Made by a program: the position numbers and the translations under genes. The notes below the pieces were generated by a model. It ran no database searches. It was given only the letters and a program-made list of their open reading frames with translations, and had not been told where the DNA came from. A stretch of 64,000 bases of DNA from Enterobacter sp. Cy-643 (GTDB taxonomy: Bacteria; Pseudomonadota; Gammaproteobacteria; Enterobacterales; Enterobacteriaceae): NCBI RefSeq assembly GCF_011752815.1, contig NZ_VWWV01000001.1:930001-994000 (forward strand). The letters are read 5' to 3'. Positions 37,545-46,549 of the stretch are shown here, in pieces (positions within the stretch are counted from its first letter, which is position 1; each line of letters starts with the position of its first letter).

Positions 37545-38666
37545 TTGACTTACCAGATGATTACTACCGATGAAGGACTGGCCGCCGTATGCCAGGCCGC
37601 TCGTCAGTTCCCCGCGCTGGCGCTGGACACCGAGTTTGTCCGGACGCGAACCTACTATCCACAGCTGGGGCTGATCCAGCTTTATGACGGCCATCAGGCT
37701 TCGCTGATCGATCCCTTAGCCATCAGCGACTGGTCGCCGTTCAAGGCGCTTTTGCAGGATCCGGATACCATTAAATATCTGCACGCCGGCAGCGAAGATC
37801 TCGAGGTCTTCCTGAACGCTTTTGGCGTACTTCCCGAGCCGTTTATCGACACGCAGATTCTGGCTTCGTTTACCGGCCGCCCGCTGTCTTGTGGTTTTGC
37901 CACCATCGTTGAGTCCTACACCGGTATTGCGCTGGATAAAAGTGAATCCCGTACCGACTGGCTGGCACGTCCGTTAACAGAGCGGCAGTGCGAGTATGCG
38001 GCGGCAGACGTGCTTTATTTGCTGCCTATTGCTGAGAAGCTGATGGCCGAAACGGAAGCGGCGGGATGGATAAACGCGGCTCTCGATGAGTGCCATCTGA
38101 TGTGCTCTCGCCGCCGCGAACAGCTTGATCCGGAGGAGGCCTGGCGCGAAATAGGTAACGCCTGGCAGCTTCGCACTCGTCAGCTGGCCTGCCTTAAGAA
38201 GCTGGCGGCCTGGCGCCTGCGTAAAGCGCGCGAGCGCGATATGGCGGTGAATTTTGTCGTCCGTGAGGAAAATCTGTGGCAGGTGGCGAGATACATGCCG
38301 GGATCGCTCGGGGAACTGGACTCTCTAGGCCTCAGCGGCAGTGAAATTCGCTTCCACGGTAAAGCGCTTATCGCCCTGGTGGCCGAGGCGCAGGCGCTGC
38401 CGGAGAGTGAGCTTCCTCAGCCGCTGCAAAACCTGGTGGATATGCCGGGCTACCGCAAAGTGTTTAAGGCGATTAAAGCGCTGGTGCAGGACGTGAGCGA
38501 GGCCAAAGGACTGAGCGCTGAATTATTGGCCTCCCGCCGCCAGATCAATCAGCTGTTAAACTGGCACTGGAAATTGAAGCCGCAAAATGTGGCGCCGGAA
38601 TTAATTAGCGGCTGGCGAGCAGAATTAATGGCAGAAGCCTTAGCAAAATTGCTGGCGGAATACTGA
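37545..38666 (+). CDS. rnd: ribonuclease D
   Basis: A 3'-5' exoribonuclease that trims tRNA precursors and other small RNAs. The 373-aa protein has a DEDD exonuclease domain: DTEFVRT (Exo I), HAGSEDLEVF (Exo II) and YAAADVLYLLPI (Exo III, Tyr type). Two HRDC-like domains follow (from about 205). The start codon is TTG at 37545, as in E. coli, where UUG limits expression. It follows the fadD terminator closely. Confidence 0.95.
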   Translation: MTYQMITTDEGLAAVCQAARQFPALALDTEFVRTRTYYPQLGLIQLYDGHQASLIDPLAISDWSPFKALLQDPDTIKYLHAGSEDLEVFLNAFGVLPEPFIDTQILASFTGRPLSCGFATIVESYTGIALDKSESRTDWLARPLTERQCEYAAADVLYLLPIAEKLMAETEAAGWINAALDECHLMCSRRREQLDPEEAWREIGNAWQLRTRQLACLKKLAAWRLRKARERDMAVNFVVREENLWQVARYMPGSLGELDSLGLSGSEIRFHGKALIALVAEAQALPESELPQPLQNLVDMPGYRKVFKAIKALVQDVSEAKGLSAELLASRRQINQLLNWHWKLKPQNVAPELISGWRAELMAEALAKLLAEY

Positions 38667-38677
38667 TTATTTATATG

Positions 38678-38709
38678 ACCTGGGAATAATTACAGTATTG
38701 TTCTCAGGT
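38678..38709 (+). other. imperfect hairpin in the rnd 3' untranslated region
   Basis: ACCTGGGAATA and TATTGTTCTCAGGT pair with small interruptions around a short loop, between the rnd stop and the bidirectional terminator. The rest of this 140-bp gap holds no gene. It may be an mRNA 3' stabiliser. Confidence 0.35.
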
Positions 38710-38773
38710 TCAATTATATTTGCGGGCCGCAACGAGAAGGATCTTAATATACGTTAAGTGGCTGCGTAAAAAT

Positions 38774-38804
38774 AAAACCCCCTGACAAATGCAGGGGGTT
38801 TTTT
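38774..38804. terminator. bidirectional terminator between rnd and minE
   Basis: AAAACCCCCTG / CAGGGGGTTTT with a 7-nt loop has A- and T-tracts on both sides, between two convergent operons. It marks the junction at which gene order differs from E. coli K-12. Confidence 0.92.
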
Positions 38805-38806
38805 AT

Positions 38807-39082
38807 TCATGCCGACTTACTGGCTTCTTCCGCTTCCGGGAGCGTTACGTTCAGCTCCAGAATCGAAATATCTCCATCACGCTGCTCAAGCTGGACGCTG
38901 ACCATTTCCGGGTCGATTTGCACGTACTTGCAAATCACGTCGAGAATGTCCTTGCGCAGCTGCGGCAGGTAATGCGGTTCCGCATCGCTACGGCGACGCT
39001 CAGCTACGATGATCTGTAAACGCTCTTTCGCGATGTTGGCGGTGTTCTTTTTTCGTGACAGAAAAAAGTCGAGTAATGCCAT
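38807..39082 (-). CDS. minE: cell division topological specificity factor MinE
   Basis: MinE stimulates MinD ATPase and drives pole-to-pole oscillation, keeping the division inhibitor away from midcell. The N-terminal membrane/MinD-binding part ([20 protein letters not shown], 20 residues) is conserved. The C-terminal topological domain ends with an altered tail ([10 protein letters not shown]), giving 91 aa against 88 in E. coli. It starts 3 bp after the minD stop. Confidence 0.97.
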   Translation of the reverse strand: MALLDFFLSRKKNTANIAKERLQIIVAERRRSDAEPHYLPQLRKDILDVICKYVQIDPEMVSVQLEQRDGDISILELNVTLPEAEEASKSA

Positions 39083-39085
39083 AAC

Positions 39086-39898
39086 TTATCCTCCGAACAG
39101 GCGTTTCAGGAAACCCTTCTTCTCTTCTTCAATGAAGCGGAAAGGGCGTTCTTCGCCGAGCAGGCGTTCCACGGTATCGGCGTAGGCTTTGCCTGCATCC
39201 GATTCACCGTCAAGAATCACCGGCTCGCCCTGGTTGGACGCACGCAGCACCGACTGGTCTTCCGGGATAACGCCAACCAGCGGAATGCGCAGAATTTCGA
39301 GCACATCTTCCATGCTCAGCATATCGCCTTTATTGACGCGACCTGGGTTGTAGCGGGTCAGCAATAAATGCTCTTTAATCGGCTCTTCACCGTTTTCAGC
39401 GCGGCGGGATTTAGACGACAGAATGCCGAGGATTCGGTCTGAGTCACGCACCGAAGAGACTTCCGGGTTGGTGGTGATCACCGCTTCATCCGCGAAGTAC
39501 AGCGCCATCAGCGCGCCGGTTTCGATACCTGCCGGGGAGTCACAAACGATAAACTCGAAGTCCATGTTTTTCAGGTCTTCCAGCACTTTGGCTACGCCTT
39601 CGCGGGTCAGGGCGTCTTTATCGCGGGTTTGTGAAGCAGGCAGGATATAGAGCTGTTCGGTGCGTTTATCGCGGATAAGCGCCTGATTCAGCGTAGCATC
39701 ACCCTGAATAACGTTAACGAAATCGTATACAACCCGGCGCTCGCAGCCCATGATCAGGTCAAGGTTACGCAGGCCAATATCGAAATCAATAACGACGGTT
39801 TTTCTTCCCTTTTGGGCCAGCCCCGTAGCGATGGCCGCGCTGGACGTGGTCTTACCAACGCCCCCTTTACCCGATGTAACAACAATAATGCGTGCCAT
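39086..39898 (-). CDS. minD: septum site-determining ATPase MinD
   Basis: A membrane-cycling ParA-type ATPase that recruits MinC. The 270-aa protein has the deviant Walker A motif GKGGVGKTT (Lys11, Lys16) and Walker B region CDSPAGIE. The C-terminal amphipathic membrane-targeting helix is EEEKKGFLKRLFGG. It lies between minC (24 bp upstream) and minE. Confidence 0.98.
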   Translation of the reverse strand: MARIIVVTSGKGGVGKTTSSAAIATGLAQKGRKTVVIDFDIGLRNLDLIMGCERRVVYDFVNVIQGDATLNQALIRDKRTEQLYILPASQTRDKDALTREGVAKVLEDLKNMDFEFIVCDSPAGIETGALMALYFADEAVITTNPEVSSVRDSDRILGILSSKSRRAENGEEPIKEHLLLTRYNPGRVNKGDMLSMEDVLEILRIPLVGVIPEDQSVLRASNQGEPVILDGESDAGKAYADTVERLLGEERPFRFIEEEKKGFLKRLFGG

Positions 39899-39922
39899 AA
39901 AGGATTTCCTTGTTAAAAGGGC

Positions 39923-40633
39923 TTAATTCAAAGATTGAACGGAGAGCGCACCACTCGCCAGATTCAGGCGAGCCGCTTTTCCATAATAATCGGCTGGGAT
40001 CTGCTCACTCAGCCAGTACTCGCCCGCAATAGAGACAAGCTCTGCTACCAGGTTAGTACAAAATATTTGTGCATCACGATCGCCGCTTGCACCAGCCAGC
40101 GCACGGCCACGCATCATGCCGTAAATATGAATATTACCATCTGCTATCAGTTCTGCACCGGCGCTGACGTGATTGGTCACAATCAAGTCACAGTTTGGCG
40201 CATAAATGCGCTGCCCGGAACGGACCGGGGCATCAATTAAACGCGTTTTTGTGATCGGTGTAACATCTGGCGCAGTGACCACCACGGGCTCTGCAGGCGC
40301 GGCTTTTGGCGTTCTTGCGGCTTTTTCTTTCCCTTCGGTAAGCAAGGGCAGGCCAGCGCGCTCAATTTCAGCCTTTAAGGCTTCGTCTTTACAGCCGCTG
40401 ATACCTACAACACGCAGGCCGGTTGCGGTAACGGCCTGTTGTACTTTCTTCCAGTTGACGGAACCATCGAGACTGGCGACGTTAACGACCACCGGGGCAT
40501 TCTTTAAGAATGCGGGAGCCTGGGCGATTTTATCTTCCAGAGCCTGGCGAATAACCTCAGGTTGTGCATCATGCAAATGAACCACAGATAAGGTAAAACT
40601 GCTGCCCTTTAACTCGATTGGCGTGTTTGACAT
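39923..40633 (-). CDS. minC: septum inhibitor MinC
   Basis: MinC binds FtsZ and blocks Z-ring assembly near the poles. The N-terminal FtsZ-binding domain begins [19 protein letters not shown]. An Ala/Pro-rich linker follows (about 100-125). The C-terminal beta-helix that binds MinD carries the RSGQRIYAP and [13 protein letters not shown] motifs. The protein is 236 aa from ATG 40633; the frame is open to 40666 without conservation. It is divergent from ycgL. Confidence 0.96.
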   Translation of the reverse strand: MSNTPIELKGSSFTLSVVHLHDAQPEVIRQALEDKIAQAPAFLKNAPVVVNVASLDGSVNWKKVQQAVTATGLRVVGISGCKDEALKAEIERAGLPLLTEGKEKAARTPKAAPAEPVVVTAPDVTPITKTRLIDAPVRSGQRIYAPNCDLIVTNHVSAGAELIADGNIHIYGMMRGRALAGASGDRDAQIFCTNLVAELVSIAGEYWLSEQIPADYYGKAARLNLASGALSVQSLN

Positions 40634-40759
40634 CCTGGCCTTACTCAATTCAGTTTCAATCCCCACTATTGTGGGACGATATTCCGAAGTACACCAGGCA
40701 TGTTATAGTCCAGCTTATATTCAGGCAAGCCACTCGCTGGCGAAAATAGAGTAAAAAAA

Positions 40760-41035
40760 ATGTTTTGTGTGATCTACCGAAGTACTAAACGTGACCAGAC
40801 ATATCTTTATGTCGAAAAAAAAGACGATTTTTCCCGAGTGCCGGAAGAACTGATGCAAGGCTTTGGCAAACCGGTGCTGTCGATGCTGTTGCCGCTGGAC
40901 GGCAGTAAAAAACTGGCCAATGCCGATTTGGATAAAGTGAAACAGGCGCTGGAAACTGAGGGCTATTATTTGCAGATCCCACCTCCGGTAGAAAGTTTGC
41001 TGACTATGCACCTGGAAAAGAGTCCTAAAAAATAA
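40760..41035 (+). CDS. ycgL: YcgL domain protein (UPF0745)
   Basis: A 91-aa cytosolic protein with a single YcgL domain ([20 protein letters not shown], 20 residues, then [15 protein letters not shown]). The function is unknown. It is divergent from minC in this and related genomes. It starts at the first methionine of the domain, unlike the longer E. coli annotation. Confidence 0.92.
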   Translation: MFCVIYRSTKRDQTYLYVEKKDDFSRVPEELMQGFGKPVLSMLLPLDGSKKLANADLDKVKQALETEGYYLQIPPPVESLLTMHLEKSPKK

Positions 41036-41066
41036 ATTTCGGACTGAAGGTAAATCTTTTCCATGC

Positions 41067-41089
41067 TTTCACACGGAGAATGTGTGAAA
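41067..41089. repeat. 8-bp inverted repeat before the lytic transglycosylase gene
   Basis: TTTCACAC and GTGTGAAA flank GGAGAAT, ending 21 nt before the chosen start at 41111. It could be an operator or an mRNA hairpin containing the GGAG. If the alternative ATG at 41063 were used, it would be coding. Confidence 0.4.
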
Positions 41090-41110
41090 CACATTATTGA
41101 AGAAATGATG

Positions 41111-42172
41111 ATGAAAAATGCAGCTTTGCGTTATACCTTCAGCGCCTTAATTCTTTCCAGCGGGGCCGGTTATCTCCCCGATGCTGAGGCGACTCCCACG
41201 GCCGCCTCAGTTCCTCAAAGTAGCCCGCGTCAAACTACCACGCTCGCTGAACAAGGGCGAAATCCCGCTGAATTTCCGGCTTATGTCGAAAAATTAAAAC
41301 AACAAGCCAGAGCAAAGGGCATCAGCAATGCGACGCTGGCAAAAGCCTTTGCCAATATTCATTTTGTCGATCGGGTCATTCAATCCGATCGCAATCAGCT
41401 GGAAAAGAAAATAACGCTGGATGATTATTTAACCCGTGTTCTTACCCCGGCCAAAATCAAACAGGCGCGTAGCCTGGCCCGCCAGCATCGTACCGCGCTG
41501 GAAAAGGTGAGTGCGAAAAGTGGCGTTCAGAGTCGCTATATCGTGGCGCTGTGGGGAATGGAAAGTAACTTCGGCAAGCTGCAGGGAAAAGAAGATGTCA
41601 TTTCTGCTTTAGCGACGCTCGCATTTGAGGGGCGTCGTGAAGCCTTTTTCACCAACGAGCTGATGGCGGCGCTGAAAATCATCCAGCGAGGTGATGTCAG
41701 CGCGACGCAGATGAAAGGCTCATGGGCCGGCGCGATGGGGCAAAACCAGTTTATGCCGAGTTCGCTGCTGCGCTACGGCAAAGACGGCGATGGCGACGGC
41801 AAAATTGATATCTGGAATAACACCCGCGACGTTTTCGCTTCCACGGCAAACTACCTGGCGGTAGAGGGCTGGCAGCGTGGTGGGGCGTGGGGCTATGAAG
41901 TGAAACTGCCAGCAGGTTTTAATACTTCGCTGCTGGGCACAAGCCTGGGGCAGGGCAAGTCCGTGGCCCAGTGGAAAAAACTGGGCGTGACGCTGCCAAA
42001 AGGCGCCCATCTTCCAGCGTCGTCAAAGAAAGCCTGGCTGGTGAAGCCAGACGATGGTTTAGAGCGTTCGTTCCTGGTCTATAACAACTTCCGCACCCTG
42101 ATGCACTGGAACCGTTCTTACTACTTTGCCATTAGCATCGGCAAAATGGCGGATGCCATCGCAGATAAATAA
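41111..42172 (+). CDS. MltB-like lytic murein transglycosylase
   Basis: A periplasmic enzyme predicted to cleave the MurNAc-GlcNAc bond of peptidoglycan with formation of 1,6-anhydroMurNAc. The protein is 353 aa from the ATG at 41111. It has a signal peptide (about 1-27, cleavage near AEA) without a lipobox, so it is soluble. An SLT_2/MltB domain follows with catalytic Glu151 (WGMESNFG), then GSWAGAMGQNQFMPSSLL. A C-terminal peptidoglycan-interacting segment contains NNFRTLMHWNRS. I chose 41111 of three adjacent ATGs because GAAG lies eight bases upstream and the signal peptide fits. E. coli K-12 lacks it between ycgL and ycgM; Salmonella has one here. Confidence 0.9.
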   Translation: MKNAALRYTFSALILSSGAGYLPDAEATPTAASVPQSSPRQTTTLAEQGRNPAEFPAYVEKLKQQARAKGISNATLAKAFANIHFVDRVIQSDRNQLEKKITLDDYLTRVLTPAKIKQARSLARQHRTALEKVSAKSGVQSRYIVALWGMESNFGKLQGKEDVISALATLAFEGRREAFFTNELMAALKIIQRGDVSATQMKGSWAGAMGQNQFMPSSLLRYGKDGDGDGKIDIWNNTRDVFASTANYLAVEGWQRGGAWGYEVKLPAGFNTSLLGTSLGQGKSVAQWKKLGVTLPKGAHLPASSKKAWLVKPDDGLERSFLVYNNFRTLMHWNRSYYFAISIGKMADAIADK

Positions 42173-42262
42173 GGCACGCTTAGAAACACTTCCCCGGTAT
42201 TCAGCAGGCATTTTTTTATCTAGTATCAAAGGCAGTTAACACACACGACACAGAGGAAAGGC

Positions 42263-42922
42263 ATGTATCAACATCATAACTGGCAGGGTGCGCTGCTTGA
42301 TTTTCCGGTAAACAAAGTAGTCTGTGTTGGCAGCAACTATGCCAAACATATTAAAGAGATGGGCAGTGCGACACCGGACGAGCCGGTGGTGTTTATTAAG
42401 CCTGAAAGCGCCCTGTGCGATATTCGCCAGCCGCTGGCGTTACCGCAGGAATTCGGCTCCGTGCATCATGAGGTAGAGCTGGCCATTCTGATCGGCTCAA
42501 CGCTTAAGCAGGCAAGCGAAGAGCACGTGCAAAAAGCTATCGCCGGCTATGGTGTTGCGCTGGACCTTACGCTGCGCGATCTGCAGGCCAAACTGAAAAA
42601 AGCTGGCCAGCCGTGGGAAAAAGCCAAAGGCTTCGATAACTCTTGCCCTATCTCCGGGTTTATCCCTGCGGCACAGTTCACTCACGACCCGCAAAACACC
42701 CCGCTGGAGCTGAAGATCAACGGTGAAATTCGACAGCAGGGCAATACCGAAGACATGATCCACAAGATCGTGCCGCTGATTGCCTATATGAGCAAGTTCT
42801 TCACCCTGCGTGCGGGGGATGTGATCCTGACCGGTACACCGGAAGGCGTAGGCCCGCTGCTTAGCGGCGATGAGCTGGAAGTGAGCTTTGCCGGTCACAG
42901 CCTGACAACGCGCGTTTTATAA
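42263..42922 (+). CDS. ycgM: fumarylacetoacetate hydrolase-family protein YcgM
   Basis: A 219-aa FAH-fold enzyme related to FAHD1 acylpyruvase/oxaloacetate decarboxylase. Metal ligands are visible in HHEVELAILIG (Glu residues) and YGVALDLTLRDLQ (Asp). TGTPEGVGPL closes the active site. The substrate in enterics is unproven. It has a strong SD, GAGGAAAGG. It is followed by ycgN. Confidence 0.93.
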   Translation: MYQHHNWQGALLDFPVNKVVCVGSNYAKHIKEMGSATPDEPVVFIKPESALCDIRQPLALPQEFGSVHHEVELAILIGSTLKQASEEHVQKAIAGYGVALDLTLRDLQAKLKKAGQPWEKAKGFDNSCPISGFIPAAQFTHDPQNTPLELKINGEIRQQGNTEDMIHKIVPLIAYMSKFFTLRAGDVILTGTPEGVGPLLSGDELEVSFAGHSLTTRVL

Positions 42923-43011
42923 ACAATTTGCCGCTTCAGGGCGGCAAAACTTGCATCCGGGTGTCAGACTGTTTATAAGGTGCAGCTTAATTTTTAAATG
43001 CAGGAACCGCT

Positions 43012-43458
43012 ATGACACCCACTCCTTTTTGGCAAAGTAAAACTCTCGACGAAATGAGCGACGCCGAGTGGGAATCCCTGTGCGACGGCTGCGGCCAGTG
43101 CTGCCTGCATAAGCTGATGGACGAAGACACCGACGAGATTTATTTCACCAACGTCGCCTGTAAGCAGCTCAACATCAAAACCTGTCAGTGCAAGAACTAC
43201 GCCCGCCGCTTTGAATACGAGCCGGACTGCATCAAACTCACCCGCGACAATCTGCCCACCTTTGAGTGGCTGCCGCATACCTGCGCTTACCGCCTGCTGG
43301 CCGAAGGTAAACCGCTGCCGGAATGGCACCCACTAATCACTGGCTCAAAAGCCGCCATGCACGGCGAACGTATTTCCGTGCGTCATATCGCGGTGAAAGA
43401 GTCAGAGGTCCGCGACTGGCAGGATCATATCCTCAACAAGCCCGAGTGGGCTGACTAG
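43012..43458 (+). CDS. ycgN: UPF0260 Cys-cluster protein YcgN
   Basis: A 148-aa protein of the YkgJ/UPF0153-like zinc- or iron-binding family. The cysteine-rich motif [12 protein letters not shown] (about 24-35) is followed by CKQLN, CQCKNY, DCIKL and HTCAYRL, giving at least eight conserved cysteines. It is cytosolic and of unknown function. The ATG at 43012 is preceded by CAGGAACC. Confidence 0.92.
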   Translation: MTPTPFWQSKTLDEMSDAEWESLCDGCGQCCLHKLMDEDTDEIYFTNVACKQLNIKTCQCKNYARRFEYEPDCIKLTRDNLPTFEWLPHTCAYRLLAEGKPLPEWHPLITGSKAAMHGERISVRHIAVKESEVRDWQDHILNKPEWAD

Positions 43459-43553
43459 CGCATTTCGATGCTGGCCGGGAAAGAAAATAAATCCTTTATA
43501 TAACCAATGTTGTGATAGGATAGACTCTCAATAACCAAAATAAGAGAGTTTTT

Positions 43554-43766
43554 ATCCTGAATTTAACATTCCAGTGTCCGTCATGTGGCGGATCGCAGTA
43601 TCGCACCTCCCCCTACGATGTCCGAGAATCAAATCCCCATGGCGCAGTCTGTATCTTTTGCAAATCCGCAATGCAGGCGTCCGCTCATCGTCCGTTAAAT
43701 GCGACCTTCTACGGTTTTAGCCCGCAGGGGCAACAGTCTTTGGCTTCTTCCCAGCCGCGCTGTTAA
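43554..43766 (+). CDS. YmcF/YnfQ-like zinc-ribbon microprotein with a non-ATG start
   Basis: I translated this frame by hand because it has no ATG/GTG/TTG start before its domain. From ATC 43554 (or CTG 43557) it encodes about 70 aa. The features are a zinc-ribbon pair CPSCGG and CIFCKS, the core GSQYRTSPYDV, then NPHGAV, and a Ser/Gln-rich tail ending SSQPRC. The core resembles E. coli YmcF and YnfQ, cold-shock microproteins reported to start at ATT. Upstream in frame is a TAG at 43521. AAGAGAG (43542-43548) is an SD five bases before ATC and eight before CTG. Cold-shock expression is inferred from homology recalled from memory. Confidence 0.7.
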   Translation: MLNLTFQCPSCGGSQYRTSPYDVRESNPHGAVCIFCKSAMQASAHRPLNATFYGFSPQGQQSLASSQPRC

Positions 43767-43790
43767 GATTCCTTCCTCAAAGGAGGAAAA

Positions 43791-44030
43791 ATGAAAAAGC
43801 TAACAATTATCATGGGCATATTGTTGCTCAGCGGCTGTGCGACGGCAGAGCGTGAGGCTCCGAAGCCCCCGCACAGCATAGGCATGGCGAACCCGGCTTC
43901 GGTTTACTGCCAGGCCAAAGGCGGGAAATCTGTGATGGTGAAAACGCCTGAGGGCGAAAGAAGTGACTGCCTGCTGCCTGGCGGGGAAAGAATTGATGAA
44001 TGGGCTTTGTACCGGCGCGATCATTCCTGA
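43791..44030 (+). CDS. YoaF-like DUF333 lipoprotein
   Basis: A 79-aa small lipoprotein. The signal peptide ends in the lipobox LLLSGC (Cys16), and the mature part has the DUF333 core GMANPASVYCQAKGGK and CLLPGGERIDEWAL. It resembles E. coli YoaF, which lies elsewhere on that chromosome. DUF333 proteins are often labelled putative hemolysins without evidence; the function is unknown. The SD AAAGGAGG is strong. Confidence 0.85.
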   Translation: MKKLTIIMGILLLSGCATAEREAPKPPHSIGMANPASVYCQAKGGKSVMVKTPEGERSDCLLPGGERIDEWALYRRDHS

Positions 44031-44060
44031 AAAAATAACCCACCGAAAGGTGGGTTATTG
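44030..44060 (-). terminator. terminator of dsbB, between convergent genes
   Basis: An 11-bp stem, AATAACCCACC / GGTGGGTTATT with a GAAA loop, is followed on the minus strand by T6. On the plus strand the T-tract is weak, so it mainly serves dsbB. Confidence 0.85.
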
Positions 44061-44079
44061 CTATCGGGCGTTCGCGAAA

Positions 44080-44610
44080 TTAACGGCCAAACAGATCGCG
44101 ACGCTTAGGTTTGAAAAACTGGGCAATCAGCACCAGCACCGCGATGACCAGGAACACCGCGAAGATCCCGAGCAGCCACTGAACCATATCCAGCGACAGG
44201 AATTCCCACTGACGAACGGAGCAGTCACCGTTGGCAACAAAGACCTGCGGCAGCCATTTATCCAGCGGCAGCCAGCCTGGGAAGCGAGCGAAGAAATCAC
44301 AGGTTACAAACGGAGAAGGGTGAAGCTGCAGCATGGTGTGCTCCCATGCCAGCTGAACGCCTTTCCCTGCGCTGTAGAGCCAGATGGCCAGGGCGCCATA
44401 GCGAAGCGGGCTTTTAGGGGCTATCGCGCCCACGATGCCTGCCCCCATCACGCCAAACAGCGCGCAACGTTCATAAATACACATCACACAAGGTTTCAGC
44501 CCCATAACGTGCTGGAACCACAATGCCACCATCTCAAGCGCAAATGCCGTAAAGGCCAAAAGCAGCCAGGCGGTGCGCCCAAGAGAGCATTGGTTTAAAT
44601 ATCGCAACAT
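44080..44610 (-). CDS. dsbB: disulfide bond oxidoreductase DsbB
   Basis: DsbB reoxidises periplasmic DsbA and passes electrons to quinones. The protein is 176 aa with four membrane helices. The first redox pair is CVMC (Cys41, Cys44) and the second is in the periplasmic loop (VTCDFF and NGDCSV). The ATG at 44610 gives the E. coli length; the ATG at 44655 is upstream of homology. It follows nhaB by 145 bp. Confidence 0.97.
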   Translation of the reverse strand: MLRYLNQCSLGRTAWLLLAFTAFALEMVALWFQHVMGLKPCVMCIYERCALFGVMGAGIVGAIAPKSPLRYGALAIWLYSAGKGVQLAWEHTMLQLHPSPFVTCDFFARFPGWLPLDKWLPQVFVANGDCSVRQWEFLSLDMVQWLLGIFAVFLVIAVLVLIAQFFKPKRRDLFGR

Positions 44611-44717
44611 AATCAGTTTCCCTGCAGCCTGCGTAGAATCGGCAGTGTAAACCAATTCCCTTTTTGCGCCAGTAGCGCAGATGAAAATAACGCAGTAATC
44701 GGATGTTTATAAGGAAA

Positions 44718-44746
44718 AAATTTGTAACGGGAAGCGGACTTCCCGT
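44718..44746 (-). terminator. terminator-like hairpin after nhaB
   Basis: Minus-strand stem ACGGGAAG / CTTCCCGT with a 4-nt loop is followed after a few bases by T6. It lies 10 nt past the nhaB stop. Confidence 0.6.
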
Positions 44747-44755
44747 CAAATTGCC

Positions 44756-46321
44756 TTAGTGTGGTACAACCAGAGCGTTCGGTGTATTCAGCCAGCCGCT
44801 GTCCAGCATCCACTGCGTAGCGGGCGTCAGGGTATATTCCACGCACAGCAAGCCCACAAGGGTCAGCACCAGCGTGTAGGGCAGCGCCATCACAACCATG
44901 CGGCCGTAAGAGAGACGAATCAGCGGCGCCAGCGCAGAGGTCAGCAGGAACAGGAACGCTGCCTGGCCGTTTGGCGTTGCCACCGAGGGCAGGTTTGTGC
45001 CGGTATTGATGGCCACCGCGAGCAGTTCGAACTGCTGCATATTGATGGCACCATTCTGCAGCGCAGTTTTCGCCTCATTGATATAAACGGTGCCGACAAA
45101 GACGTTGTCGGAAATCGAGGATAGCAGGCCGTTAAAGATATAAAACAGCGACAGCTGGGCGTGCGGAGAGGCATCGAGCACGAACTGAATTATCGGGCTG
45201 AACAGATGCTGGTCGATAATAACCGCCACGATGGTGAAGAAAACGGTCAGCAGGGCGGTAAACGGCAGCGCTTCGGTGAAAGCCTTGCCGATAGCATGCT
45301 CGTCGGTAACCCCGCACAGCGATGTCGCCAGAATAATCACCGACAGGCCAATCAGACCGACTTCTGCCAGATGGAAGGCCAGAGCGATAATCAGCCAGAC
45401 GCCAATCAGCGCCTGGATCAGCAGCTTCATCTGGTCCTGCTTTGTTCGCTTCTTCGTGCTCTGGGCATCAAAGTCATACAGGATCCCGCGCACTTTTTCC
45501 GGCAGCGTTTGCCCGTAGCCGAACACTTTAAAACGCTCCAGTAAAACGCAGGTGAGCAGGCCACAAATCAGCACCGGCACGGTCACCGGCATCATGCGCA
45601 GGAAGAAATCGCCGAAGTGCCAGCCAGCGTTTTTAGCAATGATCAGGTTCTGCGGCTCGCCAACCATGGTCATTACGCCGCCCAGCGCGGTGCCGACGCC
45701 GGCGTGCATCATCAGGCTGCGCAGGAAAGCGCGGAACTGCTCAAGAACCTCGCGGCTGTCACTCCGAATATGGCTGTCGTCTTGAACGTTGCCGTCATCC
45801 TGTGCCTCGGATGCCACGCGGTGATAGATGCTGTAGAAACCCACGGCCACGCTAATCACAACGGCCACGACCGTCAAGGCATCAAGGAAGGCGGAAAGAA
45901 ATGCGGCGGCGACGCAAAAAGCCAGTGACAGCGCAGTTTTAGACCGGATCCCCAGCAGCAGGCGGGTGAATAACAGCAGCAGGAGCTGCTTCATGAAATA
46001 AATTCCGGCCACCATAAACATCAGCAGCAATAGCACTTCGAGGTTCGACGCGATCTCTGCACGAACGTGGTCGGGACTGGTCATGCCAACCAGCACGGCT
46101 TCAATGGCCAGCAGGCCGCCCGGCAGCAGCGGGTAGCATTTCAGCGCCATCGCCAGGGCAAAAATAAATTCCACCACCAGCATCCAACCCGCGATAAACG
46201 GACTGACAAACCAAAAGACCAGCGGATTAACCACTAAAAAAAGAAGCAGCGTCAGTTTGTACCAGTCAGGTGATTGACCCAGAAAATTGCGGTACAGCGC
46301 CCGCCCAAAGGACATTTCCAT
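44756..46321 (-). CDS. nhaB: Na+/H+ antiporter NhaB
   Basis: An electrogenic sodium/proton antiporter of the inner membrane, contributing to sodium and pH homeostasis. The 521-aa protein has about 12 helices. It begins with the characteristic [13 protein letters not shown] and includes [13 protein letters not shown] and [20 protein letters not shown] (20 residues). E. coli NhaB is 513 aa. It is divergent from fadR with a 228-bp gap. Confidence 0.96.
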   Translation of the reverse strand: MEMSFGRALYRNFLGQSPDWYKLTLLLFLVVNPLVFWFVSPFIAGWMLVVEFIFALAMALKCYPLLPGGLLAIEAVLVGMTSPDHVRAEIASNLEVLLLLMFMVAGIYFMKQLLLLLFTRLLLGIRSKTALSLAFCVAAAFLSAFLDALTVVAVVISVAVGFYSIYHRVASEAQDDGNVQDDSHIRSDSREVLEQFRAFLRSLMMHAGVGTALGGVMTMVGEPQNLIIAKNAGWHFGDFFLRMMPVTVPVLICGLLTCVLLERFKVFGYGQTLPEKVRGILYDFDAQSTKKRTKQDQMKLLIQALIGVWLIIALAFHLAEVGLIGLSVIILATSLCGVTDEHAIGKAFTEALPFTALLTVFFTIVAVIIDQHLFSPIIQFVLDASPHAQLSLFYIFNGLLSSISDNVFVGTVYINEAKTALQNGAINMQQFELLAVAINTGTNLPSVATPNGQAAFLFLLTSALAPLIRLSYGRMVVMALPYTLVLTLVGLLCVEYTLTPATQWMLDSGWLNTPNALVVPH

Positions 46322-46498
46322 CGTATAGCTACCATTATCCGTTGTATTATGTTGATGTTTAGAAAGATAACGCTTCAGGGTACTCGTTTAAGGCGCACGC
46401 GATCAAGCCGAAGGAAATCCTGAGTTAAGGCATTTATCGTCAAAATTCAACGCCGATCCCGCATTTGCGCGTCGCCCCCGCTATCTGGCGCGCATGGC

Positions 46499-46515
46499 AT
46501 CTGGTATGATGAGTC
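46499..46515. promoter_or_regulatory. FadR-like site in the fadR promoter region
   Basis: ATCTGGTATGATGAGTC resembles the FadR consensus (left half ATCTGGT exact) and lies 35 bp before the fadR ATG, overlapping a TATGAT -10-like hexamer. This would allow autoregulation. The right half-site is degenerate. Confidence 0.55.
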
Positions 46516-46549
46516 CAATTTGCAAAACCTGAGTAATGGAAATCTTACT

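Noticed and set aside
38667-38773. A definite small RNA gene downstream of rnd
   Set aside because: There is an imperfect hairpin but no promoter or recognised family; kept only as a low-confidence 3' UTR structure.
44756-45124. Plus-strand open frames opposite nhaB
   Set aside because: They are antisense to conserved membrane helices of nhaB and lack start signals or conservation.
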